From the NCBI GenBank assembly GCA_900772415.1, contig CAAHEC010000055.1, forward strand, positions 24,534 to 88,533: a DNA stretch of 64,000 bases, written 5' to 3'. Both the position numbers and the translations under genes were made by a program. This document shows positions 34,721 to 43,431 of this stretch, piece after piece. The stretch's first letter is position 1. Each line of letters begins with the position of its first letter. Source of the stretch: Bacilli bacterium (lineage in GTDB: Bacteria; Bacillota_I; Bacilli_A; RF39; UBA660). Below the pieces are notes generated by a model. It worked only from the letters and a program-made list of their open reading frames with translations, had not been told where the DNA came from and did no database searches.

Positions 34721-35806
34721 ATGTTTGGTTTACCAGTAGATCAATTAGCAAAAATTAAGGTTATCGGTGTTGGAGGCGGTGGCGGAAACGCTGTTAACAG
34801 AATGATTGAGTGTGGAGTAAGGGGTGTTGAGTTTATTGTTGCAAACACAGACTTACAAGTATTAAATAGTTCAAAAGCAGAAACAAAGATTCAAATTGGT
34901 TCAAAAATTTCTGCGGGTCTTGGAGCTGGAGGTCGCCCTGAAATAGGAAGAGAAGCCGCTTTAGAATCTAAAAAAGAAATAGAAGAGTCCTTAAAGGGTG
35001 CTGATATGGTATTTATAACTTGTGGAATGGGTGGTGGAACAGGTACTGGAGCTGCTCCTGTTATAGCAGAAATAGCCCAAAATTTAGGTGCTTTAACAGT
35101 AGCTATAGTAACAAAACCATTTACTTTCGAAGGTAAAAGAAGAATGGCACAAGCTATAGAGGGATTATCAGAATTAAAAAATAACGTAGATACTTTAATA
35201 GTTATTCCAAATGATAGATTAAGAGAAATAATAGACAAATCAACACCAATGGTAGAAGCTTTCCATGAGGTTGATAATGTACTTCATAGAGGTGTACAAT
35301 CTATTTCTGATTTAATTGCTGTAACAGGTTTAATAAACCTTGATTTTGCTGATGTTAAAGCAGTAATGGAAAAAAGTGGAAATGCTCTTATTGGTATAGG
35401 TATGGGAACAGGTGAAAATAGAGCTGTTGAGGCAGCAAGACAAGCTGTTTCAAGTCCTCTTTTGGAAACTGATATATCTGGAGCAACTGATGCAATCATA
35501 AATATTACTGGTGGAGCAAATCTTACTTTATTTGAAGCTGAAGATGCGGCTGAGGTTGTAAGATCAACTTCTAATAATGATATTAATACTATATTTGGTG
35601 CGGTAATTAATGAAAATTTAACTGACGAGGTAATTGTTACGGTAATTGCAACAGGTTTTGAAAAAAATGAGCAAAAGCTAAAAGAGAATAATGAAAATAA
35701 AGTACAACAATCAAGCCAACCAACAAGAGTTGGAAATATGATTCAAGACGATGATGATGACGATGATGATATACCAAGCTTTTTAAAAAATAGAAGAAGT
35801 TTTTAA
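34721..35806 (+). CDS. ftsZ: cell division protein FtsZ
   Basis: 361 residues. IKVIGVGGGGGNAVNRM, the tubulin signature GGGTGTGAAPVIAEIA, and NVDTLIVIPNDRL. The linker is short, includes a run of eight Asp, and leads to the conserved C-terminal peptide DIPSFLKNRR that binds FtsA and other partners. GTP-dependent polymer at mid-cell. Strong AAGGAGG; own terminator follows. Confidence 0.98.
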   Translation: MFGLPVDQLAKIKVIGVGGGGGNAVNRMIECGVRGVEFIVANTDLQVLNSSKAETKIQIGSKISAGLGAGGRPEIGREAALESKKEIEESLKGADMVFITCGMGGGTGTGAAPVIAEIAQNLGALTVAIVTKPFTFEGKRRMAQAIEGLSELKNNVDTLIVIPNDRLREIIDKSTPMVEAFHEVDNVLHRGVQSISDLIAVTGLINLDFADVKAVMEKSGNALIGIGMGTGENRAVEAARQAVSSPLLETDISGATDAIINITGGANLTLFEAEDAAEVVRSTSNNDINTIFGAVINENLTDEVIVTVIATGFEKNEQKLKENNENKVQQSSQPTRVGNMIQDDDDDDDDIPSFLKNRRSF

Positions 35807-35823
35807 AATTTTAAACTATAATT

Positions 35824-35851
35824 AGACACTTTAATTAGTGTTTTTTTTTTA
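35824..35851 (+). terminator. terminator of ftsAZ
   Basis: Short stem ACACT/AGTGT extended by weaker pairs, then ten T. Confidence 0.8.
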
Positions 35852-35873
35852 TAATTAAATTATGGTGATTTAA

Positions 35874-36668
35874 ATGAAAATATATGTTGATTTGATTTTA
35901 CTATTGAACTTTTTTTTAGATTTTGTTTTACTAATGGGTGTTAATTTATCTCTTAGACGTAATTTTAGTATACCAAGAATTATGTTAGCAGCATTTATAG
36001 GAAGTTTAAGTGTTTTGTTATTATTTATTAGTTTAAATTCTTTTTCTTTATTTTTAATAAAAATTTTAATATCAATAATAATGGTTATTTTGGCATTTAA
36101 TTTTAGGGATATTAAATATACCTTTAATAATTTATTATACCTATATTTATTTAGCATATTATTAGGTGGTATTTTGTATTTTGTTAATGATTCTTTATCA
36201 TATAAAAATACTGGCTTAATCTTTTTTCATAATGGATTTAGTATAAACATATTATTAATAATAATATTAACTCCATTATCCGTGTTTTTATACATTAAAA
36301 ATATAAAAAAACAGAAAGATGAATTATCTAATTATTATGATGTTACTATAATATTTTTAAATGGAAAAGTAAGCCGTTTAACAGGCTTTTTAGATACTGG
36401 TAATAATTTATATGATCCATATAAGAAAAGACCTATAATAATGATTAACAAAGAAGTATTGAAAGGATATAGGCCTAAATGTTTATTAGTTCCTTGTTTA
36501 ACAGTTAATAAGGAAAGTTTAATAAAATGTTTTAAAGTAAAGAAAATAGTCATAAATGGTAAATTAATAAAAGACGAAATTTTAGTTGGTATAAGTGACA
36601 ATAATTTTAAAATAAGTGGAGTAGACTTGTTATTGCATAAAAAAATTATAAAGGAGAATAAAAAATGA
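35874..36668 (+). CDS. spoIIGA: sporulation sigma-E processing peptidase SpoIIGA
   Basis: 264 residues. Five membrane segments in the first ~145 residues, then a cytoplasmic protease domain with GFLDTGNNLYDP, where Asp174 is the catalytic residue of this aspartic protease family. It cleaves the pro-sequence of sigma-E in the mother cell after septum formation. It overlaps sigE by 4 nt, the same arrangement as in Bacillus directly behind ftsZ. Confidence 0.92.
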   Translation: MKIYVDLILLLNFFLDFVLLMGVNLSLRRNFSIPRIMLAAFIGSLSVLLLFISLNSFSLFLIKILISIIMVILAFNFRDIKYTFNNLLYLYLFSILLGGILYFVNDSLSYKNTGLIFFHNGFSINILLIIILTPLSVFLYIKNIKKQKDELSNYYDVTIIFLNGKVSRLTGFLDTGNNLYDPYKKRPIIMINKEVLKGYRPKCLLVPCLTVNKESLIKCFKVKKIVINGKLIKDEILVGISDNNFKISGVDLLLHKKIIKENKK

Positions 36669-37354
36669 AGAGATTAATTAGTTTTATTAAAAATTTGTTT
36701 AAAAAAGTAAATAATATGTTTTTTGTAGGAGCCTTAGATGCTCTCCCAGAACCATTAAAAAAAGAAGAAGAAATTAAATATCTATCTTTAGCAGCAAAAG
36801 GGGATGTAGAAGCTAAAAACAAACTTATAGAGCATAATTTAAGATTAGTAGTTTACTTATCAAAAAAATATGAAAACACTAAAATAGATTTAGAAGATTT
36901 AGTAAGCATAGGTACTATTGGTCTTATAAAAGGAATAAATACATACAAGATGGATAAAAATATAAAGCTTGCAACTTATGCATCAAGATGTATAGATAAC
37001 GAAATTCTTATGTATCTTAGAAAAAATAAAAAAAGAAATGCAGATGTATCTTTAGAAGAATCCTTATCTTTTGATGCTGAAGGAAATGAACTTCATCTAG
37101 AAGATATATTAGGTACCGATGCTGATTTAGTTACAAAGCAATTAGAGGATAATGATCTTAAAGATACTCTTTTAAAAGAAATAGAAAAATTGCCAAAAAG
37201 AGATAAAGAAATAATGAAATTAAGATATGGTCTTTTTGGACAAAAAGAAATTACCCAAAAGGAATTAGCTAAAAAACTAAATATATCACAAAGTTATATA
37301 TCAAGAATAGAAAAAAAAGTTATAAAAAAAATAAAGGAAACTATAAAAATATAA
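36665..37354 (+). CDS. sigE: pro-sigma-E, mother-cell sporulation sigma factor
   Basis: 229 residues. An amphipathic, basic pro-sequence (about residues 1-25) precedes ALPEPLKKEEEI, matching the processing region of sigma-E. Region 2 reads NLRLVVYLSKKYENT and GTIGLIKGINTY, ATYASRCIDNEILMYLR; region 4 contains RYGLFG and NISQSYISRIEKK. Its adjacent protease is SpoIIGA. In Bacillus sigG follows; here sigG is not next to it. Confidence 0.95.
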   Translation: MKRLISFIKNLFKKVNNMFFVGALDALPEPLKKEEEIKYLSLAAKGDVEAKNKLIEHNLRLVVYLSKKYENTKIDLEDLVSIGTIGLIKGINTYKMDKNIKLATYASRCIDNEILMYLRKNKKRNADVSLEESLSFDAEGNELHLEDILGTDADLVTKQLEDNDLKDTLLKEIEKLPKRDKEIMKLRYGLFGQKEITQKELAKKLNISQSYISRIEKKVIKKIKETIKI

Positions 37355-37417
37355 TATATTTAAAATGAGTTGTTTTAAAATAAAATTAATGTTATATTTA
37401 TAATAGAGGTGAGTTAT

Positions 37418-37678
37418 ATGAACGATAGTAAAACCACTTTTTTAAACAAGGATAATAAAAATAGAAGTAAAATAGTGTTTAAAGAATTTCCTAATCATAA
37501 AAATAAAGAAAAACAACCACAAAAAACTTTAAATAATTACAAAATAAATAGTAAAATATTATTTGCATTTTTAATGATTGTTATCTTAATTTTGTTTATA
37601 ACTTCAAGTTTTTTAAATAAAAAATTATTAGATACATATGGTGATTTTAATATAAAAGAAATAATCAATCGTTTATGA
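37418..37678 (+). CDS. small single-span membrane protein, unknown
   Basis: 86 residues from the ATG at 37418 (AGAGGTGAG upstream). Charged N-terminal half, one membrane segment (about 50-69), short outer tail. No family recognised. It lies between sigE and ylbD, so a sporulation role is possible but only by position. Confidence 0.6.
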   Translation: MNDSKTTFLNKDNKNRSKIVFKEFPNHKNKEKQPQKTLNNYKINSKILFAFLMIVILILFITSSFLNKKLLDTYGDFNIKEIINRL

Positions 37679-37721
37679 AAAAAATTTTGTTTAATGCATA
37701 AACTATATTAGGGTGATTATC

Positions 37722-38078
37722 ATGAAAGAGGAGTTTAAATTATTTGTAAAAAAAAGACCAGAACTTATAAAATATGTTAATTCTGGTGAGATGACTTGGC
37801 AAAAGTTTTATGAACAATGGTCACTTTATGGTGAAGATGAGGAAGTTTGGAAAAAGTATAAATCCGTAAGTGAAAATAAAAATGAAAGCAATTCTTTTAA
37901 TATTTCAACAATTACTAATATGTTGAAAAAAGTAGATATGGATCAAGTTAAAAAGGGTGTTAATAGCCTTCAGAAAGTTGTTGAACTTCTCCAGGGCCTT
38001 GTTGCAAAAGATACAGTAATGCCTACAAAAAATGATGTATATGAGCCAAGACAACTGTTTAAGAAGTTTGAAGATTAA
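37722..38078 (+). CDS. ylbD: YlbD-like coat protein
   Basis: 118 residues from the ATG at 37722 (GGGTGA). EFKLFVKKRPELIKYVNSGE, TWQKFYEQWSLYGEDEEVW is the YlbD signature. In Bacillus YlbD is listed as a putative spore coat protein, in the same ylbD-ylbE-ylbF order seen here. Confidence 0.85.
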   Translation: MKEEFKLFVKKRPELIKYVNSGEMTWQKFYEQWSLYGEDEEVWKKYKSVSENKNESNSFNISTITNMLKKVDMDQVKKGVNSLQKVVELLQGLVAKDTVMPTKNDVYEPRQLFKKFED

Positions 38079-38305
38079 TGGATTTTAAAATAAAGCTTTT
38101 TCTTGATTCAAACCCTAATTATAAAAATTATTTAAGATCAAATTCGTATTGGTATAAAACTCTTATAAGAGATCCTTCTTCTTTTAATTTATTTATAAAT
38201 GAAGTTAAGGAAAAATATAAATTAAGAACAACTGATAAAATAAATAACGTAATTGATAAGATTGATATGGTAAGCAAATTAATAAACGTAATAGGAGATA
38301 AATAA
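38078..38305 (+). CDS. ylbE: YlbE-like protein
   Basis: 75 residues; its ATG overlaps the ylbD stop by one base. FLDSNPNYKNYLRSNSYWYKTLIRDP fits the YlbE family in parts (LRSNSYWYKTLIRDP is the best match). No known function. Confidence 0.8.
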   Translation: MDFKIKLFLDSNPNYKNYLRSNSYWYKTLIRDPSSFNLFINEVKEKYKLRTTDKINNVIDKIDMVSKLINVIGDK

Positions 38306-38595
38306 TGCAAGATAAAATATTTGAAGTAATTGATTATTTAGATTCAAGTAATTTAAAAAAACAATTAGACATAGTAAAAAATAAGATAAATAAAAACACT
38401 AATAGTAAAAAACTTATTAATGATTTTAATAAAGAAAAAGAGTTATATGAAAAGTACGGAACTTTTTCATCGTTTATAGAAGCTAAAGTAAAACTTATGA
38501 AAGATCCTTTAATTAAAGAATATATAAACTTACAAAATAAAGTTAATATGCTTTCTATTTATATTAATAAAAAAATAAATGACATTACTAAATAA
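38305..38595 (+). CDS. short YlbF/YmcA-family protein
   Basis: 96 residues, all helical (LMKDPLIKEYINLQNKVN is typical of the family). Position after ylbE and before rsmD matches ylbF. YlbF of Bacillus (RicF, ~149 residues) joins RicA and RicT to guide RNase Y and carries C-terminal cysteines for an iron-sulfur cluster. Here the protein is about 50 residues shorter and has no cysteine, so cluster binding is not expected. Confidence 0.75.
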   Translation: MQDKIFEVIDYLDSSNLKKQLDIVKNKINKNTNSKKLINDFNKEKELYEKYGTFSSFIEAKVKLMKDPLIKEYINLQNKVNMLSIYINKKINDITK

Positions 38596-38607
38596 GTAAT
38601 GTTTTTT
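38583..38607 (+). terminator. hairpin terminator after ylbF
   Basis: 7-bp stem CATTACT/AGTAATG, loop of five, six T. Stem starts within the ylbF coding end. Confidence 0.75.
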
Positions 38608-38643
38608 AGTATATATATGATAAAATATTAATAGGTGATATAA

Positions 38644-39192
38644 ATGAAAATAATAAGTGGAAAATATAAAGGAAGAGTGATAAATGGCTTTTTTATAAAT
38701 GGTACAAGACCTACTATGGATAGGGTAAAAGAATCTGTTTTTGCTATGATTCAAGATTATATAAAAGACTCTATTGTTTTAGATTTATATTCTGGAAGTG
38801 GTAATTTAGCTATAGAAGCTATATCAAATGGAGCTAAATATGCTTACTTAGTTGATAATAGTAAAGATGCTATTAAAATGATTAAAAATAATATTAATAT
38901 GCTTAATATAGATAATGCAATAATAATAGAAGATGATGGTAAAAATGCATTAAAAAAACTTATAGATGATGATATTTTATTTGATATTATATTCCTAGAT
39001 CCTCCATATAATACAAATGAATTAGATAAGATATTAAAAGTATTAAATGATAATAATGATAAACTTAATAAAGATATTTTAATAATATGTGAAACAACTT
39101 TAAATATAGATTATAATAAATATAATAAATTTAAAATATATAAAGAAAAAAAATATGGTGATAAAATAGTTACTATCTTAAAAATGATATAA
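38644..39192 (+). CDS. rsmD: 16S rRNA (guanine(966)-N2)-methyltransferase RsmD
   Basis: 182 residues. MKIISGKYKGR start, TRPTMDRVKESVFAM, VLDLYSGSGNLAIEA SAM loop and the catalytic IFLDPPYN. Methylates G966 of 16S rRNA. Usual partner coaD does not follow. Confidence 0.95.
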   Translation: MKIISGKYKGRVINGFFINGTRPTMDRVKESVFAMIQDYIKDSIVLDLYSGSGNLAIEAISNGAKYAYLVDNSKDAIKMIKNNINMLNIDNAIIIEDDGKNALKKLIDDDILFDIIFLDPPYNTNELDKILKVLNDNNDKLNKDILIICETTLNIDYNKYNKFKIYKEKKYGDKIVTILKMI

Positions 39193-39218
39193 ATAGGTGT
39201 AAAATTATATTTAAATAA

Positions 39219-39247
39219 TTGACAATAATTATTTAAAATGATACGAT
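39219..39247 (+). promoter_or_regulatory. promoter of the prepilin-like gene
   Basis: TTGACA, 17-bp spacer, TACGAT; about 40 bp before the start codon at 39286. Confidence 0.6.
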
Positions 39248-39285
39248 TATTATGTTAATAAGATAGATAAGAAAGGAATAATAAT

Positions 39286-39771
39286 ATGAAAAAAATGAAT
39301 AAAAAAGGTTTTACTTTAATAGAACTTCTAGCAGTAATAGTAGTACTTGCTATTGTAATGGTAATTGCAACTCAAAAGATAACTGATGTTGTAAATAATT
39401 CAAGGGCTAATGCTTTTATTTCATCATATAAGTCGATAATAAAACAGGTTAAGACAAACATAGTTGCTGATCCAGACAGTATTGCTTGTAAAGATACAAA
39501 TGAATGTAAATCACTTTATGATATTTCTACTAATGATTATGGGTTATCTGTTGTTTTAACTAATGATACATATAATGTTCATTTAACTGTAACATCTACG
39601 GGTAAATTTAAAAACCTAGATTTAACTAGGTATGGTGATGCTGCTGGTACTAAAGAAGTAACCAATGAAGATGGTAGTACTACTAAAAAATCTGTATGTG
39701 TAGGTTCTAAAATTGATAATACTGTTACAAATTGTTCTGCTAAAGATATAAATGGCAGTGTTAAACAATAA
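39286..39771 (+). CDS. type IV prepilin-like (pseudopilin) protein
   Basis: 161 residues with a class III signal: KKGFTLIELLAVIVVLAIV, cleavage after Gly8, Glu at +5, then a long hydrophobic helix. The globular part has two cysteine pairs (about 62/67 and 144/152) and a Thr/Asp-rich beta region. No assembly ATPase, platform protein or prepilin peptidase adjoins it: it stands alone between two terminated units. Could be a minor pilin of a competence-type (Com) pseudopilus encoded elsewhere. Confidence 0.8.
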   Translation: MKKMNKKGFTLIELLAVIVVLAIVMVIATQKITDVVNNSRANAFISSYKSIIKQVKTNIVADPDSIACKDTNECKSLYDISTNDYGLSVVLTNDTYNVHLTVTSTGKFKNLDLTRYGDAAGTKEVTNEDGSTTKKSVCVGSKIDNTVTNCSAKDINGSVKQ

Positions 39772-39774
39772 TTG

Positions 39775-39809
39775 AAAAACTTCTATCTAAAATTATAGAA
39801 GTTTTTTTT
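39775..39809 (+). terminator. terminator of the prepilin-like gene
   Basis: About 10-bp stem around ACTTCTAT/ATAGAAGT and an eight-T run. Confidence 0.85.
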
Positions 39810-39843
39810 AAAATGAATTATACTTAAAAAAGGAGTTTTTAAT

Positions 39844-40737
39844 ATGTTATTAATAGGAAGTCATGTATCTTTTAAAAGTAGTGAACAACTTTTAGGAAGT
39901 GTAAAAGAAGCTATAAGTTATAATTCAACTTGTTTTATGTTTTATACAGGAGCTCCACAAAATACTAAGAGGTGTAAATTAGATTATGGCTTAACATTAA
40001 AGGCCGTTAATTTGCTTCATGAAAATAATATATCTTTGAAAAATTTAGTTATTCATGCACCTTATATAATTAATTTAGCTAATAACTTAAATAAAGATAA
40101 ATATTTATTTAGTATTAATTTTTTGAGTGAAGAGATAAATAGAGCTAACATGTTAGGAATTAAAAGAGTTGTTTTACATCCTGGGTGTTTTACTAATTTA
40201 TCTTTAGATGATGGTATAAATAATATAATTAATGCTCTAAATTTAGTTATTAAACCTAATTTAGATGTTAGTATATGTCTTGAGACTATGGCTGGAAAGG
40301 GAACTGAGGTAGGTTTTAAATTAGAACACATTAAAAAAATAATAGATGGTGTTAAGTATAAAGATAAATTAATGGCTTGTTTAGATACTTGTCATTTAAA
40401 TGATGCAGGTTATGATATGTCTAATTTCGATAAGTTTTTAGATGATTTTGATAATATAATCGGAATAGAAAAGATAGGATGTGTTCATGTTAATGATTCT
40501 CTTAATGTTTTATCATCTAAAAAAGATAGACATGCAAATATAGGGTATGGTACTATTGGCTTTGATTCATTAATTAAAATTATATATAATGATAGATTAG
40601 AAAATGTACCAAAAATACTTGAAACACCATATATAAATAAAAGCTATCCTCCATATAAATTTGAAATAGAAATGATTAGAAAAAAGATGTTTAATAAAAA
40701 TTTATATGAAGATGTAATAAATTATTATGAAAGTTAA
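39844..40737 (+). CDS. nfo: endonuclease IV (apurinic/apyrimidinic endonuclease)
   Basis: 297 residues, TIM-barrel with three-metal site: GSHVSF at the start, NLVIHAPYIINLA, VVLHPGCF, CLETMAGKGTEVG, CLDTCHLNDAGYD, CVHVNDS, RHANIGYGTIG and ILETPY. Cuts 5' of abasic sites in base excision repair. Normal length. Confidence 0.96.
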   Translation: MLLIGSHVSFKSSEQLLGSVKEAISYNSTCFMFYTGAPQNTKRCKLDYGLTLKAVNLLHENNISLKNLVIHAPYIINLANNLNKDKYLFSINFLSEEINRANMLGIKRVVLHPGCFTNLSLDDGINNIINALNLVIKPNLDVSICLETMAGKGTEVGFKLEHIKKIIDGVKYKDKLMACLDTCHLNDAGYDMSNFDKFLDDFDNIIGIEKIGCVHVNDSLNVLSSKKDRHANIGYGTIGFDSLIKIIYNDRLENVPKILETPYINKSYPPYKFEIEMIRKKMFNKNLYEDVINYYES

Positions 40738-40759
40738 TGATTTTATTGTAAATAAATAC

Positions 40760-40788
40760 TTGCAAAAATCATAAATATAATGTATATT
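40760..40788 (+). promoter_or_regulatory. promoter of rpsO
   Basis: TTGCAA at 40760-40765, 17-bp spacer, TATATT at 40783-40788, giving an mRNA leader of about 85 nt. Confidence 0.6.
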
Positions 40789-40794
40789 ATTAGT

Positions 40795-40878
40795 GTTACC
40801 TTATCTTGGGTGTTTGGAAAGTACTCCTAACCACATCTTAGGTATAGGCGAATAAATAAAAAAAGGAGGAATATACTT
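40795..40878 (+). promoter_or_regulatory. structured leader of rpsO, candidate S15 autoregulatory RNA
   Basis: Between promoter and start codon lie the CCTAA/TTAGG hairpin and a possible pairing of GTGTTTGG with CCTAACCAC, followed by an unpaired A-rich stretch and AAAGGAGG. S15 represses its own mRNA through leader structures in several bacteria, including Bacillota. The specific fold is not confirmed here. Confidence 0.4.
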
Positions 40879-41145
40879 ATGTTAAAAAAAGAAGTTAAAC
40901 AAGAAATTATAAAGAAGTATGCAACTCACGAAGGAGATACTGGTTCTCCAGAAGTTCAAATTGCAGTTTTAACTGAAGAAATTAACGTATTAACTAATCA
41001 CTTAAAGGAAAACATTCATGATTTCCATTCAAAAAGAGGATTATTAATGAAGGTTGGTAAAAGACGTAATTTACTTAATTACCTTAAGAAGACTGACGTT
41101 AACAGATACCGTGAATTAATTAAGTCATTAGGATTAAGAAAGTAA
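40879..41145 (+). CDS. rpsO: 30S ribosomal protein S15
   Basis: 88 residues. HEGDTGSPEVQIAVLTEEIN, HSKRGLLMKVGKRRNLLNYL and the terminal LGLRK are invariant features. Binds the 16S rRNA three-way junction. Paired with pnp as in most bacteria. Confidence 0.98.
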   Translation: MLKKEVKQEIIKKYATHEGDTGSPEVQIAVLTEEINVLTNHLKENIHDFHSKRGLLMKVGKRRNLLNYLKKTDVNRYRELIKSLGLRK

Positions 41146-41161
41146 TTTATTTTGTAAAGTA

Positions 41162-41187
41162 GGCACTCTTTTTTGGGTGTCTTTTTA
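41162..41187 (+). terminator. terminator between rpsO and pnp
   Basis: 7-bp stem GGCACTC/GGGTGTC with G-T pairs, then TTTTT. Probably partial, as pnp follows without an obvious promoter. Confidence 0.6.
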
Positions 41188-41209
41188 TATAGATTAAGGA
41201 GATGTAATA

Positions 41210-43399
41210 ATGGAAAAAAGAATATTTGAAACAGAATTTAGAGGTAGAAAATTAACCGTTGAAGTAGGAGAATTAGCTAAACAAGCTGATGGTGCAGTAT
41301 TAGTAAGATATGGTGATACAGTGGTATTATCAACTGTATGTGTAAGTCATGATGCTAATATATTATCGGACTTTTTCCCTTTAATGGTCTTATACCAAGA
41401 AAAGTTATATTCTGTAGGTAAAATACCTGGTGGATTTATTAAAAGAGAAGGAAGACCAACGGAAAACGCAACACTTGCAGCTAGAATGATAGATAGACCA
41501 ATGCGTCCTTTATTTCCAGAAGACTTTAGAAATGAAGTGCAAGTTGTAAACACTATTTTATCAGTAGACCCTGATAATTCACCTGAGCTTACTGCAATGC
41601 TTGGATCATCTATTGCAACATCTATTAGTAAAGTTCCGTTTGATGGACCAATCGCAGGAGTTAAAGTTGGAAGAATAAATGGTAAGTTTATAATTAATCC
41701 AACTGTTAAAGAATTAGAAGAATCAGATATAGACCTTACTGTTGCAGGTACAATGGATGCAATTAATATGGTTGAAGCAGGAGCTAAAGAAGTAAGTGAA
41801 GATGATATGCTTGATGCATTAATGTTTGGTCATGAAGCAGTAAAAGAACTAGTTAAGTTTGAAAATAAAATAATAAAAGAACTAGGTCAAGAAAAAATGG
41901 AATATGAAGCTCTAGAAATAACAGATGAGCTTAAAGATGAAATTTCATCTCTTGCAAAAGATCAATTAGATAGTGCAATGCGTATTAAAGATAAACTAGA
42001 AAAATATGCTGCAATAGACAAAGTAAAAGAAGATGTAGTATCTAAATTTGAATATGAAAATGAAGATTTAGATAAGGATGCTTTAAACGAACTTTTAACA
42101 AAAGTTAAGTTATGTTTAGGAATGATTGAATACGAAGTATTTAGAAAGATTGTTGTTAAAGAGAAAAAACGTGCAGACGGAAGAAAAATGACTGAGATAA
42201 GACCTCTTTCAACAGACATTGATTTACTTCCAAGAACGCATGGATCAGCTTTATTTACCCGTGGTGAAACACAAAGCTTGTCAGTTGTAACATTAGGTGC
42301 ACTTGGAGAACATCAAATAATAGATGGCCTTTCTCCAGAAGATCAAAAAAGATTTATGTTACATTATAACTTCCCACAATTTTCTGTTGGTGAAACAGGA
42401 CGTTATGGTGCTCCAGGACGTCGTGAAATAGGACATGGTGCATTAGGAGAAAGAGCACTTGCTCAAGTTATGCCATCTGAAGAAGAATTTCCATACACAG
42501 TACGTGTTGTATCAGAAATATTAGAATCAAATGGTTCATCATCACAAGCATCTATTTGTGCTGGATGTATGGCTTTAATGGCTGCTGGTGTACCAATAAA
42601 AGCTCCAGTTGCAGGTATTGCAATGGGACTTATTACAGATGGTGATGACTATACAATACTAACTGATATTCAAGGTATGGAAGACCATTTAGGTGATATG
42701 GACTTTAAGGTTGCAGGTACAAAAGATGGTATTTGTGCACTTCAAATGGATATAAAAATAAAAGGTATTACTAAAGAAATATTAAGTAAGGCATTAGCAC
42801 AAGCTAAAAAAGCAAGACTTGAAATATTAAAGGTAATAGCAAAACAAATAAAAGAACCAAGAAAAGAAGTTAGTAAGTATGCTCCTAAAACTCTTACATT
42901 TACAATTGATCCAGGAAAGATAAAAGACGTTATTGGTAAAGGTGGAGAAATGATTACAAAGATTATTTTAGAGGCCTCAAACGTTGAAACCGTAACTGAT
43001 ATGAATGCTGTTAAAGTAGATATAGAAGAAGATGGAAGGGTAATTATTTATCATACTGATAGTGATATAATTAATAAAACTGCTGATATGATTAAGAACG
43101 TTATAAAGGAAGTAGAAATAGGTAAGATTTATACCGGTCGTGTTGTAAAAGTAATAGAAGAATTAGGATGCTTTGTAGAACTTTGGGAAGGATGCGAAGG
43201 ATTAGTTCACATCTCTCAATTATCAGATAAGAGAGTTTTAAAGACATCTGATGTTGTAAACGTTGGAGATGAAATAATTGTTAAAGCAACAGGATTTAAA
43301 AATGGTAAGTTAAACTTATCTAGAAAAGAAGTATTAGTAAAAGATAAGATTAAAGATGAAAAACCATCAAAAAAGAAAGAAGAAAAGACTGAAGAGTAA
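41210..43399 (+). CDS. pnp: polyribonucleotide nucleotidyltransferase (PNPase)
   Basis: 729 residues: two RNase PH domains (DRPMRPLFPEDF in the first; ETGRYGAPGRREIGHGALGE, as its component motifs, in the second), KH domain (IDPGKIKDVIGKGGEMI, about 565-620) and S1 domain (about 640-705), then a Lys/Glu tail. Phosphorolytic 3'-5' exonuclease of mRNA decay, trimeric. Confidence 0.97.
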   Translation: MEKRIFETEFRGRKLTVEVGELAKQADGAVLVRYGDTVVLSTVCVSHDANILSDFFPLMVLYQEKLYSVGKIPGGFIKREGRPTENATLAARMIDRPMRPLFPEDFRNEVQVVNTILSVDPDNSPELTAMLGSSIATSISKVPFDGPIAGVKVGRINGKFIINPTVKELEESDIDLTVAGTMDAINMVEAGAKEVSEDDMLDALMFGHEAVKELVKFENKIIKELGQEKMEYEALEITDELKDEISSLAKDQLDSAMRIKDKLEKYAAIDKVKEDVVSKFEYENEDLDKDALNELLTKVKLCLGMIEYEVFRKIVVKEKKRADGRKMTEIRPLSTDIDLLPRTHGSALFTRGETQSLSVVTLGALGEHQIIDGLSPEDQKRFMLHYNFPQFSVGETGRYGAPGRREIGHGALGERALAQVMPSEEEFPYTVRVVSEILESNGSSSQASICAGCMALMAAGVPIKAPVAGIAMGLITDGDDYTILTDIQGMEDHLGDMDFKVAGTKDGICALQMDIKIKGITKEILSKALAQAKKARLEILKVIAKQIKEPRKEVSKYAPKTLTFTIDPGKIKDVIGKGGEMITKIILEASNVETVTDMNAVKVDIEEDGRVIIYHTDSDIINKTADMIKNVIKEVEIGKIYTGRVVKVIEELGCFVELWEGCEGLVHISQLSDKRVLKTSDVVNVGDEIIVKATGFKNGKLNLSRKEVLVKDKIKDEKPSKKKEEKTEE

Positions 43400-43412
43400 T
43401 TTCTTCTTTTTT
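43379..43412 (+). terminator. terminator of pnp
   Basis: GAAGAAA (43379-43385, still coding) pairs with TTTCTTC (43400-43406), followed by a T-run. Large loop containing the stop codon. Confidence 0.6.
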
Positions 43413-43431
43413 CAATTAATAAAAAAATATA

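Noticed and set aside
34891..35238. 115-codon minus-strand open frame
   Set aside because: Antisense to the FtsZ tubulin signature; Pro/Ala-rich composition is the mirror of Gly-rich codons.
35741..35776. GAT/GAC repeat near the end of ftsZ
   Set aside because: It encodes the Asp run of the FtsZ linker and needs no separate explanation as a repeat element.
37697..37705. CATAAACTA as a sigma-K -10 element before ylbD
   Set aside because: No -35 AC at the right spacing, and the implied start would fall within the ribosome binding site of ylbD.
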